This document shows positions 1 through 8,613 of a DNA stretch of 64,000 nt, piece by piece (position 1 is the stretch's first letter; every line of letters starts with the position of its first letter). The notes beneath the pieces are model-generated. The model saw only the letters and a list, made by a program, of their open reading frames with translations, searched no databases and was not told where the DNA came from. This stretch comes from UBA9655 sp964597045 (GTDB taxonomy: Bacteria; Pseudomonadota; Alphaproteobacteria; UBA9655): the NCBI GenBank assembly GCA_964597045.1, contig CAZQWE010000003.1, positions 186,001-250,000 of the forward strand. Reading direction: 5' to 3'. A program made the translations under genes and the position numbers.

Positions 1-61
1 CACAAATCATGCGTTTGATGTAAACTAAAAAGAAAAGAATTTCCTGGGAGGAACTAAGTTG

Positions 62-142
62 ATGGGCTTCGATTATTCAATTGGTATTGTTATTGCTGTT
101 TTTTTAGCAGGTTATCTCCTTTATTCCTTAATTGAAGTTTAG
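62..142 (+). CDS. kdpF: KdpF small subunit of the Kdp potassium ATPase
   Basis: A 26-codon ORF encodes one hydrophobic helix with a short acidic tail, like the roughly 29-residue KdpF peptide that stabilises the KdpABC complex in the inner membrane. A strong ribosome binding site (GGGAGGA) lies nine bases before the ATG. The gene ends eight bases before kdpA, the standard kdpFABC position. Identification rests on size, hydrophobicity and synteny because the peptide is too short for distinctive motifs. Confidence 0.85.
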   Translation: MGFDYSIGIVIAVFLAGYLLYSLIEV

Positions 143-150
143 GAAATAGA

Positions 151-1863
151 ATGACACTCACTGATTGGTCTCAAATAGGAATACTCTTCCTTATTCTCTT
201 GTTGATAACAAAACCTTTAGGTTTGTACTTATATACAGTTTTTGAAAGCAAAGCATCTCCAAGAATCTTATTCTCTCTTGAAAAGAGATTTTATGCGCTT
301 TGTCTTATTAATACCGAAGAACAAGATTGGAAAGCATATACGACTTCACTTCTGATATTTAATGGTATCGGCATCTTTATCGTCTTTATGATAGAATCAC
401 TACAACCATTGTTGCCTTTAAACCCTCAGAATTTGCCGTCAGTTTCGTGGGATTTAGCTTTAAATACTGCAATTAGTTTTGTAACCAATACGAATTGGCA
501 AGCCTATTCTGGTGAAACAACAATGAGTACCTTTACACAAATGACAGCTTTGACATGGCAAAACTTCTTGTCAGCGAGTACAGGTATGGCTGCATTCTTT
601 GCATTTGCACGAGGAATAACGCGTCAACGTTTAGAAGGTTCTGTCTTAACTTTGGGTAATTTTTGGGTAGATCTTGTAAAATCCCTTTTCTACGTTTTTT
701 TGCCTGCCTCAATACTATTTGCTCTTATACTTGTGTCACAAGGCGTTATGCAGAATTTTGAACCGGCCCTTCAAATAAAAACGCTTGAAGGAGGAGCACA
801 GATATTGCCCATGGGACCCGTAGCTTCACAAGAAGCTATTAAGTTATTAGGGACAAATGGAGGAGGGATTTTTAATTCAAATTCATCTCATCCCTTTGAG
901 AATCCAACACCCTTAAGTAATTTTTTGCAAATCATATGCTTTATAAGTATTCCAGCAGCTTTAACCTATACTTATGGAAGAATGACGAGAGATCAAAAGC
1001 AAGGTTGGTCCATTTTTTCAGTTATGATTATCTTAGGTTTTCTAGGTGCCGCAGTGACATCCTATTTCGAATCAGAGCCTAACCTTCTTCTTGATTCACT
1101 TCCTTTATCTCAAGAACAAGGGAATTTGGAAGGCAAGGAAGTCAGGTTTGGATCTTTTGGGTCTGCTTTATATGCGACTTTTACAACCGCAACCGCTTGT
1201 GGGGCAACAAACTGTAGTCATGATAGTTTCACCCCTCTTGGTGGACTTGTATTGCTTTCAAATATATTGCTTGGGGAAGTCATTTTTGGAGGTGTGGGTA
1301 TGGGTCTGTTTGGGATGCTTATCTATGTAATTATTAGTGTCTTCCTAGCAGGTTTGATGGTTGGGAGAACCCCAGAATATTTAGGTAAAAAAATTGAAGG
1401 CAAAGAAGTTCGCTTAGCAACACTTATCATCACACTCTATCCATTACTAATATTACTGGGCAGCTCTTTAACCCTTATAACAACATCTGGGTTGTCGTCG
1501 ATTCACAACCCAGGACCTCATGGATTAAGTGAAGTTTTATATGCTTTTTCAAGTACAACTCAAAACAACGGTTCAGCCTTTTCTGGGCTTAATGGAAATA
1601 CTGTTTGGTATAATCTTATGTTATCTTTAACTATGCTCATTGGTCGTTTTCTCCCCATTTGCTTGGGGCTTGCCATAGCTGGGTCATTGGTTAATAAAAA
1701 AATCGTTGTTGTGAGTTCGGGCACATTTGAAACAAAAGGATTTCTCTTCATTGGCTTATTGCTTGGCGTAATACTTATCGTTGGGGCCCTCACATATTTT
1801 CCTGTTTTGACACTTGGTCCTATTGCTGAACAATTAATTTCACGGATTTGGCAGGGATTGTGA
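151..1863 (+). CDS. kdpA: Potassium-transporting ATPase subunit KdpA
   Basis: KdpA is the channel-like subunit that binds and translocates potassium in the high-affinity Kdp pump. The 570-residue protein is highly hydrophobic and close to the usual length (about 557). Family pore motifs are visible: NTNWQAYSGE near residue 113, TNGGGIFNSNSSHPFENPT near 234, CGATNCSHDSFTPLGG near 350 and NNGSAFSG near 472. It lies between kdpF and kdpB in one operon; its TGA stop shares a base with the kdpB ATG, so the subunits are probably translationally coupled. The complete operon implies growth at times under low external potassium. Confidence 0.97.
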   Translation: MTLTDWSQIGILFLILLLITKPLGLYLYTVFESKASPRILFSLEKRFYALCLINTEEQDWKAYTTSLLIFNGIGIFIVFMIESLQPLLPLNPQNLPSVSWDLALNTAISFVTNTNWQAYSGETTMSTFTQMTALTWQNFLSASTGMAAFFAFARGITRQRLEGSVLTLGNFWVDLVKSLFYVFLPASILFALILVSQGVMQNFEPALQIKTLEGGAQILPMGPVASQEAIKLLGTNGGGIFNSNSSHPFENPTPLSNFLQIICFISIPAALTYTYGRMTRDQKQGWSIFSVMIILGFLGAAVTSYFESEPNLLLDSLPLSQEQGNLEGKEVRFGSFGSALYATFTTATACGATNCSHDSFTPLGGLVLLSNILLGEVIFGGVGMGLFGMLIYVIISVFLAGLMVGRTPEYLGKKIEGKEVRLATLIITLYPLLILLGSSLTLITTSGLSSIHNPGPHGLSEVLYAFSSTTQNNGSAFSGLNGNTVWYNLMLSLTMLIGRFLPICLGLAIAGSLVNKKIVVVSSGTFETKGFLFIGLLLGVILIVGALTYFPVLTLGPIAEQLISRIWQGL

Positions 1864-3899
1864 TGGCTAAAAAAAGAAGGAATCACAGTCTATTCAAGGA
1901 AATTGTTCAATTAACCTTATATAGATTAAGCCCCGCTTATTTACAAAAAAATCCTGTAATGTTTGTTGTGTTTATTGGTTCAGTTGTAACAACATTCAAT
2001 TTAATAAGAGATTATTTTTTTACACCCCTTCACCATGAACCTTATTGGTTTACGGCTTGGATTTCATTTTGGTTATGGTTCACGATTCTCTTTGCCAATG
2101 TTGCTGAGGCGATTGCAGAAGGTAAGGGAAAAGCTCATGCGTCTAGTCTTAAATCCTTAGCAAAGGAAATAATGGCGAGGAGGGTTGTAGACAATAACAA
2201 TGAAGAAAAAGTACCGGCAAGTGAATTAAGGCGCGATGATCATTTTCGTGTCTCAGCGGGTGAATTTATCCCAGCAGACGGAGAGATCATCGAGGGTATA
2301 GCAGCTGTTGATGAATCAGCTATTACGGGTGAATCAGCGCCTGTTATTAGAGAAAGTGATAGCGATAGGTCTTCAGTTACTGCAGGTACGCGGGTTATCT
2401 CAAATGATCTTCTTGTAAGAGTAGTATCAAATCCTGGAGAAAGCTTTTTGGATCGTATGATTAATCTCGTTCAGGGGGCCAAAAGACAAAAAACACCAAA
2501 TGAAATTGCATTAGAAATTCTCTTAATTGGTCTCACATTAATTTTTCTTATTGTGTGTTTTACTCTCGTCCCATTTGGTGTTTACGGTGGAAATTATTTA
2601 TCCCTAACGGTTATTGCAGCACTTCTTGTTTGTCTTATACCAACAACTATTGGAGGGCTTGTTTCAGCAATAGGTATTTCTGGAATCGAGCGTGCAATTA
2701 GCAAAAATATTCTTGCTATGAGTGGTAAAGCGGTTGAGACAGCTGGAGATATAGATATTTTACTTCTTGATAAAACAGGAACGATTACACTTGGTAACCG
2801 TATGCCTGTTGAATTAATTCCTTTCGAAGGTGTCAAAATAAATGATCTTGCTGCTGCAGCTCAAATTTCTAGCTTTGCCGATCGTACTCCAGAGGGGCGT
2901 TCCATTTTAGAATTTGTAAAAAACACCTATGGTGATTTTGTAAAGGATATCGATTTTAGCAAAATCAGTTTTATCCCTTTTAGTGCCGAAACACGGATGA
3001 GTGGGTGTGATATCGGTCAGAAGTCCTATCGCAAAGGGGCCTGTGATACGGTGATTGGATTTATAAAAAAGCAGAATGGTCAGATCCCAGCCGATCTTGC
3101 TCAATGTGTAGAGAAAATAGCTCTTCAAGGAGGTACGCCAATTGCCATCTCAGTGAGTGATAAAGTTCTTGGTATTATTCATCTCAAAGATATTATTAAG
3201 CCAGGGATTAAAGAGAAGTTTCTTCGTCTTCGAGCTATGGGCGTTAGTACAGTTATGATTACAGGTGATAATCCTTTAACAGCAAGAACAATAGCTGGGG
3301 AGGTGGGAGTCGATACCTATTTAGCAGAAGCAACTCCAGAGAAGAAAATGGAATTTATTAAAGAGGAACAAGCGAAGGGATTTTTAGTCGCCATGACAGG
3401 AGATGGTACTAATGATGCTCCTGCACTTGCGCAAGCAGATCTTGGGATTGCAATGAATTCTGGAACACTTGCCGCTAAAGAAGCCGCAAATATGGTTGAT
3501 TTAGATAGTAATCCAACAAAAATTCTTGAAGTCATTGAAATAGGAAAACAACTGTTGATCACGAGAGGATGCTTAACCACCTTTTCAGTTGCCAATGATG
3601 TCGCAAAATATTTTGCGATTATTCCTGCTTTGTTTATATTATCTATTCCAGAGCTTTCCACTCTTAATATAATGAACTTAACATCGCACCATAGCGCTGT
3701 ATTATCGGCTGTCATTTTTAATGCCGTGAGTATCGTCGCTTTGATCCCACTTGCCCTTAGGGGTGTAAAGTATAGACCAATAGGTGCCAAACATTTACTA
3801 GCGCGCTCATTACTGATTTACGGATTAGGTGGCGTAATTATCCCCTTTATTGGCATTAAATTAATCGATATGCTTCTAAATCAAATGGGGATTGTTTAA
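1863..3899 (+). CDS. kdpB: Potassium-transporting P-type ATPase subunit KdpB
   Basis: KdpB is the P-type ATPase subunit that hydrolyses ATP to drive potassium uptake. The 678-residue protein has the actuator motif TGES near residue 155, the phosphorylation motif DKTGT with Asp303, and the hinge motif TGDGTNDAP near 512. ATG 1863 is preferred over an in-frame TTG at 1848 because it overlaps the kdpA stop in a TGATG arrangement and begins the family-like MAKK sequence. The stop overlaps the kdpC start by one base. All catalytic residues appear intact. Confidence 0.97.
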   Translation: MAKKRRNHSLFKEIVQLTLYRLSPAYLQKNPVMFVVFIGSVVTTFNLIRDYFFTPLHHEPYWFTAWISFWLWFTILFANVAEAIAEGKGKAHASSLKSLAKEIMARRVVDNNNEEKVPASELRRDDHFRVSAGEFIPADGEIIEGIAAVDESAITGESAPVIRESDSDRSSVTAGTRVISNDLLVRVVSNPGESFLDRMINLVQGAKRQKTPNEIALEILLIGLTLIFLIVCFTLVPFGVYGGNYLSLTVIAALLVCLIPTTIGGLVSAIGISGIERAISKNILAMSGKAVETAGDIDILLLDKTGTITLGNRMPVELIPFEGVKINDLAAAAQISSFADRTPEGRSILEFVKNTYGDFVKDIDFSKISFIPFSAETRMSGCDIGQKSYRKGACDTVIGFIKKQNGQIPADLAQCVEKIALQGGTPIAISVSDKVLGIIHLKDIIKPGIKEKFLRLRAMGVSTVMITGDNPLTARTIAGEVGVDTYLAEATPEKKMEFIKEEQAKGFLVAMTGDGTNDAPALAQADLGIAMNSGTLAAKEAANMVDLDSNPTKILEVIEIGKQLLITRGCLTTFSVANDVAKYFAIIPALFILSIPELSTLNIMNLTSHHSAVLSAVIFNAVSIVALIPLALRGVKYRPIGAKHLLARSLLIYGLGGVIIPFIGIKLIDMLLNQMGIV

Positions 3900-4480
3900 T
3901 GAACAGAGACATCTCTTCAAGCTTCAGAGTCGCAATTTTAACGCTCATACTAACGGGAATTATCTACCCATACTTTATTTACGAATTAGCCGTTTTAATA
4001 TTTCCTCATAAGGCGAAGGGGAGCTTAATATTTGACGAACAGCAGAGAGTTATTGGCTCTGAACTTATTGGTCAAAACTTTTCAAGTCCTGCCTACTTCT
4101 TGAGTCGGCCTTCCTTTGCTGGAGCCGGTTATGATGGTCTGGCTTCAGGAGGTTCAAATGAGTCGCCAACATCAAAAAAATTCTTAAATCGTATTCATCT
4201 CAAAACCCAAGACCTTAAGAAAATAAGTGATGAAAAAATTCCGGTCGATCTTGTAATGGCTTCTGGTAGTGGTCTTGATCCTCATATAAGCCCTCAAGCA
4301 GCCATATGGCAGGCTCCTAAAATTGCACTTGCAAGAGATGTATCTTTAAAGAGAGTTTTAGCTATTATTACAGATCAGATTCAACAACCTCAATTTGGTT
4401 TTATAGGAAGCCAACGTGTAAATGTACTTAAATTAAATTTGGCCCTCGATCAATTTTTTGGACAACCGATAACACAATGA
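3899..4480 (+). CDS. kdpC: Potassium-transporting ATPase subunit KdpC
   Basis: KdpC is the single-span accessory subunit of the Kdp pump. The 193-residue protein has one N-terminal membrane helix (about residues 9-31) and conserved periplasmic motifs: GSELIGQNF, the YFLSRPS segment, and SGSGLDPHISPQAA in the second half. Length matches the family (about 190). It overlaps kdpB by one base and the downstream kdpD-like gene by four bases, so pump and sensor are probably co-transcribed. Confidence 0.96.
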   Translation: MNRDISSSFRVAILTLILTGIIYPYFIYELAVLIFPHKAKGSLIFDEQQRVIGSELIGQNFSSPAYFLSRPSFAGAGYDGLASGGSNESPTSKKFLNRIHLKTQDLKKISDEKIPVDLVMASGSGLDPHISPQAAIWQAPKIALARDVSLKRVLAIITDQIQQPQFGFIGSQRVNVLKLNLALDQFFGQPITQ

Positions 4481-5631
4481 CAAAACAACAGATAGATCAG
4501 GATGATTTTTTTGAACTCCTCGAGAAGTCCAATAGAGGGCGTCTGAAAATCTATACAGGGCCCGTTGCGGGCGTTGGTAAAACATATAGAATGCTTGAGG
4601 AAGCACACACCCTTAAATCTCGGGGAGCGGATATTGTTATAGCTTATGTCGAAACCCATGGGCGTCAAAAACTAGAAGAACTCCTTAAAGGTCTGGAGAT
4701 TGTTCCTCGGAAGAAAATTGAATATAAAGGCGTCGTTCTAGAAGAGATGGATTTGGATGCCGTTCTAAAACGTAAACCACAAATTGCAATTGTTGATGAA
4801 GTGGCCCATACCAATGCTCCTCTTTGTCGAAATCAAAAAAGATATCAAGATATTATTGAGCTTTTGAGGGCCGGAATTAATGTGATTTGTGCTCTTAATA
4901 TCCAGCACCTCGAAAGTTTAGTAGACGTCATCAAAAAATTTACAGGTGTAACCATTTATGAAACTGTCCCTGATAGTTTTCTCAAATACGCAGATCAAGT
5001 CATAAACGTTGATTTGGGGGTTGAAGATATTATCCAACGACTTGAATCAGGGCAAATCTATAGTGAAGATAAAATTACTGTCGCACTGAAAAATTTCTTT
5101 AGAGAAGAAAATCTTACAAAACTACGAGAGATTGCCTTACGTGAAGTTGCAGAAATCATTGAACAGGCCGTCTCCCCAACCCTCAATTTAAAAGATGCTC
5201 TGTTTATGACAAATCAATTGATGGTTTGTTTTCTGCCTCAGAATAGAAGTCAAAAAACACTTTTTAAAAAAGTCGCTAGACTTGCTGGAAGAACCAATAC
5301 GGAGTGGCATTTGGTCTTTGCTGAAACACCTGAAGATGAACCCCAACGAATTGATTTGGAAAAGCAAAGATATCTCTTTTCAGATATCCAATTTGCGAAA
5401 GACTTAGGAGCCCATATCGTTCACCTTAAAACTAACAATAGAATTGAGGCTTGGATTGATTTTGCCAATAAAGAAAATATTGGCCAGCTCATTATTGGGC
5501 GGATTGAAGAAAGGTGGTGGAAAAGACTCCTTCGTATCGATACACTAACTAAGCTTATTCGTGAGACTACCAAACACGATCTCTTCATTATGAGTTTCTA
5601 TAATAAAATTACAGATGAGGTTAACTTATGA
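4477..5631 (+). CDS. Stand-alone KdpD N-terminal (KdpD-USP) sensor protein
   Basis: This 384-residue protein matches only the cytoplasmic N-terminal part of KdpD. It has a Walker A motif GPVAGVGKT at residues 28-36, the following VETHGR segment, a Walker B-like IVDEVAHTNAP, and a universal-stress-protein-like fold from about residue 245 onward. The four-helix membrane region, histidine kinase and ATPase domains of full KdpD (about 890 residues) are absent; a separate kinase gene follows with a four-base overlap. In KdpD this domain binds ATP and second messengers and modulates kinase output. Whether it acts on the neighbouring kinase is inference. Short KdpD homologues are known in some other bacteria, so this need not be a broken gene. 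Confidence 0.88.
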   Translation: MTKQQIDQDDFFELLEKSNRGRLKIYTGPVAGVGKTYRMLEEAHTLKSRGADIVIAYVETHGRQKLEELLKGLEIVPRKKIEYKGVVLEEMDLDAVLKRKPQIAIVDEVAHTNAPLCRNQKRYQDIIELLRAGINVICALNIQHLESLVDVIKKFTGVTIYETVPDSFLKYADQVINVDLGVEDIIQRLESGQIYSEDKITVALKNFFREENLTKLREIALREVAEIIEQAVSPTLNLKDALFMTNQLMVCFLPQNRSQKTLFKKVARLAGRTNTEWHLVFAETPEDEPQRIDLEKQRYLFSDIQFAKDLGAHIVHLKTNNRIEAWIDFANKENIGQLIIGRIEERWWKRLLRIDTLTKLIRETTKHDLFIMSFYNKITDEVNL

Positions 5632-7463
5632 AGTTAAGATCTCAGATTGTTGTTGCTCAACTCCCATCCGTACTCATTATTGTTTTAATTACGATATTTT
5701 TTGTTTTTGCTCTGATGTCGATTGAAAAAAAATCCGAAGCCATTTTATTAGATAATTTCAAAAGCATTTTAGCTATGCAACGCTTTCAAGTTGCGCTAGA
5801 GGAGTTGCACACAATTAATGTGGATAGTTTAACGGGCGATGAAAAGGACATCAAAACATCCAAGGAGCTCGATGTTAAGATTGCAAAGCAATTAATTACT
5901 CTAGAAGAGATTCCCGAAAAACAGCCAGAGCAAGAGAATGTAACATCAACATTACGTCAAAATTGGGAGGCTTATAAGGAAGTTGGCAACAATCCATTGA
6001 TTATAAAGCAGGAATTGGATAGCGCTCATGCGCAACTTAAAGAATCAATAAGGCGTATTATTGACTATAACTTAGATGAGCTTATGCGAAAGAAATCAAA
6101 TCTTTCTATATTTATTTACAATATGCTTGTCTTTGTAGCCTTAGGACCTGCGCTTATCTTAATTTTCAGTTTCTTTGCTTCCTGGTACTTAACGGGTCTC
6201 TTGCTGAATCCTTTGGATAAAATGGCTGCAGTCATGAGAGAAATTGGTGTTGAAGGGAGTCGAACCCTCATTAAAATTAAAGGGTCGGATGAAATTGAAA
6301 AACTTTCAGAAGAATTTAATCTTATGACTCATCGATTGGATGAATATCATAGGAGTTCTTTGGGACATGTTTTAAGAGATTATCATACTTTAAAATCAGG
6401 AATAGACTGTATTCCAAGCCCAATAATACTGTTAAGCAGTAAGAAAGATATTATTTTTAGCAACCAATCTGCGCAAAAAGTTTTAGGTATTTCAGAAAAT
6501 AATCAAACTACCAATCCATTTGCTACAATAGATGAGGGATCACAAGACGTTTTAAATAATATTATAAATACTGTTCTCATGACTAAAGCGGTATTTATTC
6601 CAGACAGATCAAATGAGACCATATCCTTAACCTTTGAAAATAAAAGGTATGTGTATCTTCCTCTCATTTATCCAATTCGGAACGTAAATGAACAGAACGG
6701 GAGTTTGGATGGAATCTTCATATTTCTAGAGGATTTAACTCGTCAGCAAATGTCAGATTTAAGTAAAACAGAAGTTTATGAAACACTCCTTCATGAATTT
6801 CAATCACCTCTCTCTGATGTTCATATGGCTATTCATACCTGTGTACAGGAAGTTGCTGGTCCCTTAACACCTAAACAACAGGAAATTCTTTATGCTGCGC
6901 GCAGGAAATGTGAAACCTTAGAGAAACTTTGTCAGGATCTCTTGAATTACTCTCAGATCAATCAATTGACTGTAGAAACAGGTAATATTGAGGTCAACCT
7001 TACTCAAGTGGTAACCAATCTTATTGAATCTCTAAAACTTGAAATTCTACAAAAAGAACTGACAATTCATTTTCAGGAACCCCCTTTCTTAAGTCCTATC
7101 ACAAGTCATCAAAATCAAATCGAAATTCTCTTCGATAACCTCATCAGAAATGCGCTCCAATTTGCCGAACCCTCAACGGTCATCACAATACAACTTAGAG
7201 AATTAAAAAACGCTATCGAATTCTCCGTCAATAATGAAGGATCCTTCATTCCGTTAGAGCATCATAAAAATGTCTTTAAGAAGTATTTTAAAGTTCCAGG
7301 GAGCTCTTCAGATGGGGCGGGCCTTGGCCTCTATATCGCTAAACAAATAACAAACTCAATCGGTGCAAAGATTGGTTTTAAATCAACTGAGATGCGGGGA
7401 ACAACTTTTTGGGTACATTTTCCCTTACATCATGAGTTAAATGCGACCCTTAAGGAAACTTAA
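5628..7463 (+). CDS. Membrane sensor histidine kinase (HAMP-PAS-HisKA-HATPase)
   Basis: A 611-residue two-component sensor kinase. It has an N-terminal membrane helix (about 9-32), an extracytoplasmic region of roughly 125 residues, a second helix (about 161-188), a HAMP linker, a PAS-like segment around 255-370, a HisKA box with predicted phospho-acceptor His389 in HEFQSPL, an N box (DNLIRNA) and a G box (GAGLGLYIAK). It overlaps the short KdpD gene by four bases and probably replaces the transmitter half of KdpD. The membrane part is a two-helix sensor, not the four-helix KdpD type. No response regulator gene is seen downstream; the next gene is a DedA protein. Confidence 0.9.
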   Translation: MKLRSQIVVAQLPSVLIIVLITIFFVFALMSIEKKSEAILLDNFKSILAMQRFQVALEELHTINVDSLTGDEKDIKTSKELDVKIAKQLITLEEIPEKQPEQENVTSTLRQNWEAYKEVGNNPLIIKQELDSAHAQLKESIRRIIDYNLDELMRKKSNLSIFIYNMLVFVALGPALILIFSFFASWYLTGLLLNPLDKMAAVMREIGVEGSRTLIKIKGSDEIEKLSEEFNLMTHRLDEYHRSSLGHVLRDYHTLKSGIDCIPSPIILLSSKKDIIFSNQSAQKVLGISENNQTTNPFATIDEGSQDVLNNIINTVLMTKAVFIPDRSNETISLTFENKRYVYLPLIYPIRNVNEQNGSLDGIFIFLEDLTRQQMSDLSKTEVYETLLHEFQSPLSDVHMAIHTCVQEVAGPLTPKQQEILYAARRKCETLEKLCQDLLNYSQINQLTVETGNIEVNLTQVVTNLIESLKLEILQKELTIHFQEPPFLSPITSHQNQIEILFDNLIRNALQFAEPSTVITIQLRELKNAIEFSVNNEGSFIPLEHHKNVFKKYFKVPGSSSDGAGLGLYIAKQITNSIGAKIGFKSTEMRGTTFWVHFPLHHELNATLKET

Positions 7464-7527
7464 ATTTTATGGGTAACACTTGTTTTTTTTAAATGAAATA
7501 CTATTTAAAACATAGGTAGCAAAGACT

Positions 7528-7557
7528 TTTACATTCTGAGCATACATGGTATATATC
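7528..7557 (+). promoter_or_regulatory. Possible sigma-70-type promoter before the DedA gene
   Basis: TTTACA at 7528-7533 and TATATA at 7550-7555 are separated by 16 bases and lie just upstream of the DedA start. The region is AT-rich, so chance matches are likely. Confidence 0.25.
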
Positions 7558-7583
7558 TTGCACTATAACATTGAGAGTATCAC

Positions 7584-8171
7584 TTGGAAAATCTAACAGA
7601 ACTATATGGATGGCTCGTAAACTTTGTCCAAGATTGGGGCTATATTGCTGTATTTCTTGGATCTTTGGTTGAAGGAGAGTCTGTCATATTTATAGCAGGC
7701 TTTTTTGCCCATGAAGGATACTTATCCCTTTCAAAGATTATTTTAGTTTCTTTTGTTGGAACCCTATTTGCTGATCAAGCTTTGTATCATGTTGGTCGTA
7801 ATTATGGAAATCAAATCATAGATCGTTATCCCTCTCTCAGACCCCGTGCAGATAAAGCATTTACTCTGTTAAGACGATATCAAAATCTTTTTATTTTAAG
7901 TAATCGGTTTATTTGGGGTATTAGAACAATCAGCCCCATTGTTATTGGAACAAGTGGTGTATCTCAGTTGAGATATTTGATCTTGAATGTGATTGCGGCT
8001 GTTATCTGGTCAGTTGGAAGTTGTACGGCTGCTTTTTTCTTTGCCCACCTCATCGTCGATAAATTCCACCTCTTTCCTAAAATCCTTTTAGGTCTACTTA
8101 TTGTTGGTGGAGGAATTTGGTACATACGTTTAAAGTATCAGAATAAAAAAAAAATAATTGAAAGAGAATAA
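7584..8171 (+). CDS. DedA family membrane protein
   Basis: A 195-residue multi-span protein of the DedA/SNARE-associated family, implicated in phospholipid recycling across the inner membrane and in envelope homeostasis. The signature region VEGESVIFIAGFFA near residue 28 corresponds to the family E-(x)n-PGE motif, and Arg-containing segments follow before the final membrane helices. The start is a TTG with a GAGAG ribosome binding site seven bases upstream; no ATG is suitably placed. It ends one base before the gpt start codon, suggesting co-transcription. Confidence 0.85.
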   Translation: MENLTELYGWLVNFVQDWGYIAVFLGSLVEGESVIFIAGFFAHEGYLSLSKIILVSFVGTLFADQALYHVGRNYGNQIIDRYPSLRPRADKAFTLLRRYQNLFILSNRFIWGIRTISPIVIGTSGVSQLRYLILNVIAAVIWSVGSCTAAFFFAHLIVDKFHLFPKILLGLLIVGGGIWYIRLKYQNKKKIIERE

Positions 8172-8172
8172 T

Positions 8173-8613
8173 ATGTCGCATAAATATCCCGTTTCTTGGC
8201 AAGAATTTTACCGTGATGCGAGGGCTCTAGCCTGGCGTTTAAATGGCAGCCAAAAGTGGGAAGGAATGATTGCAATTACGAGAGGTGGTCTTGTTCCAGG
8301 AGCTGTGATGGCGAGAGAACTCGGTATCAGAAAAATAGAAACCATTAGTGTCGTTAGCTATGGTGAAGATGATAAGCAAATAGAACCCACAATCATTAAA
8401 CCTTGTCATGTTGAAAAAAAGGGTAAAGGATGGCTTGTCGTTGATGATCTTGTTGATACGGGAACAACGGCAAAAATTGTTCGAGAAATGCTTCCTGATG
8501 CTCATATTGCAGCCATTTATGCAAAGCCAAAGGGTAAGAATCTTGTTGATACTTATATGACAGAAGTGAGCCAAGATACGTGGATTATCTTTCCATGGGA
8601 AGAAGAAACCTAA
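8173..8613 (+). CDS. gpt: Xanthine-guanine phosphoribosyltransferase
   Basis: This enzyme converts guanine and xanthine (and weakly hypoxanthine) to nucleotides using PRPP. The 146-residue protein opens with YPVSWQEFYRDARALAWRL, characteristic of bacterial Gpt, and has the PRPP-binding loop VVDDLVDTGTT near residues 90-100. ATG 8173 is chosen over an in-frame TTG at 8158 because an AAAGAGA ribosome binding site precedes it and the protein then begins like the family. Its TAA overlaps the convergent glmM stop in a four-base CTAA. Confidence 0.93.
   Translation: MSHKYPVSWQEFYRDARALAWRLNGSQKWEGMIAITRGGLVPGAVMARELGIRKIETISVVSYGEDDKQIEPTIIKPCHVEKKGKGWLVVDDLVDTGTTAKIVREMLPDAHIAAIYAKPKGKNLVDTYMTEVSQDTWIIFPWEEET

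Noticed and set aside
3317..3790. 157-codon antisense ORF in kdpB
   Set aside because: Shadow of a strongly conserved P-type ATPase; no support for a second gene.
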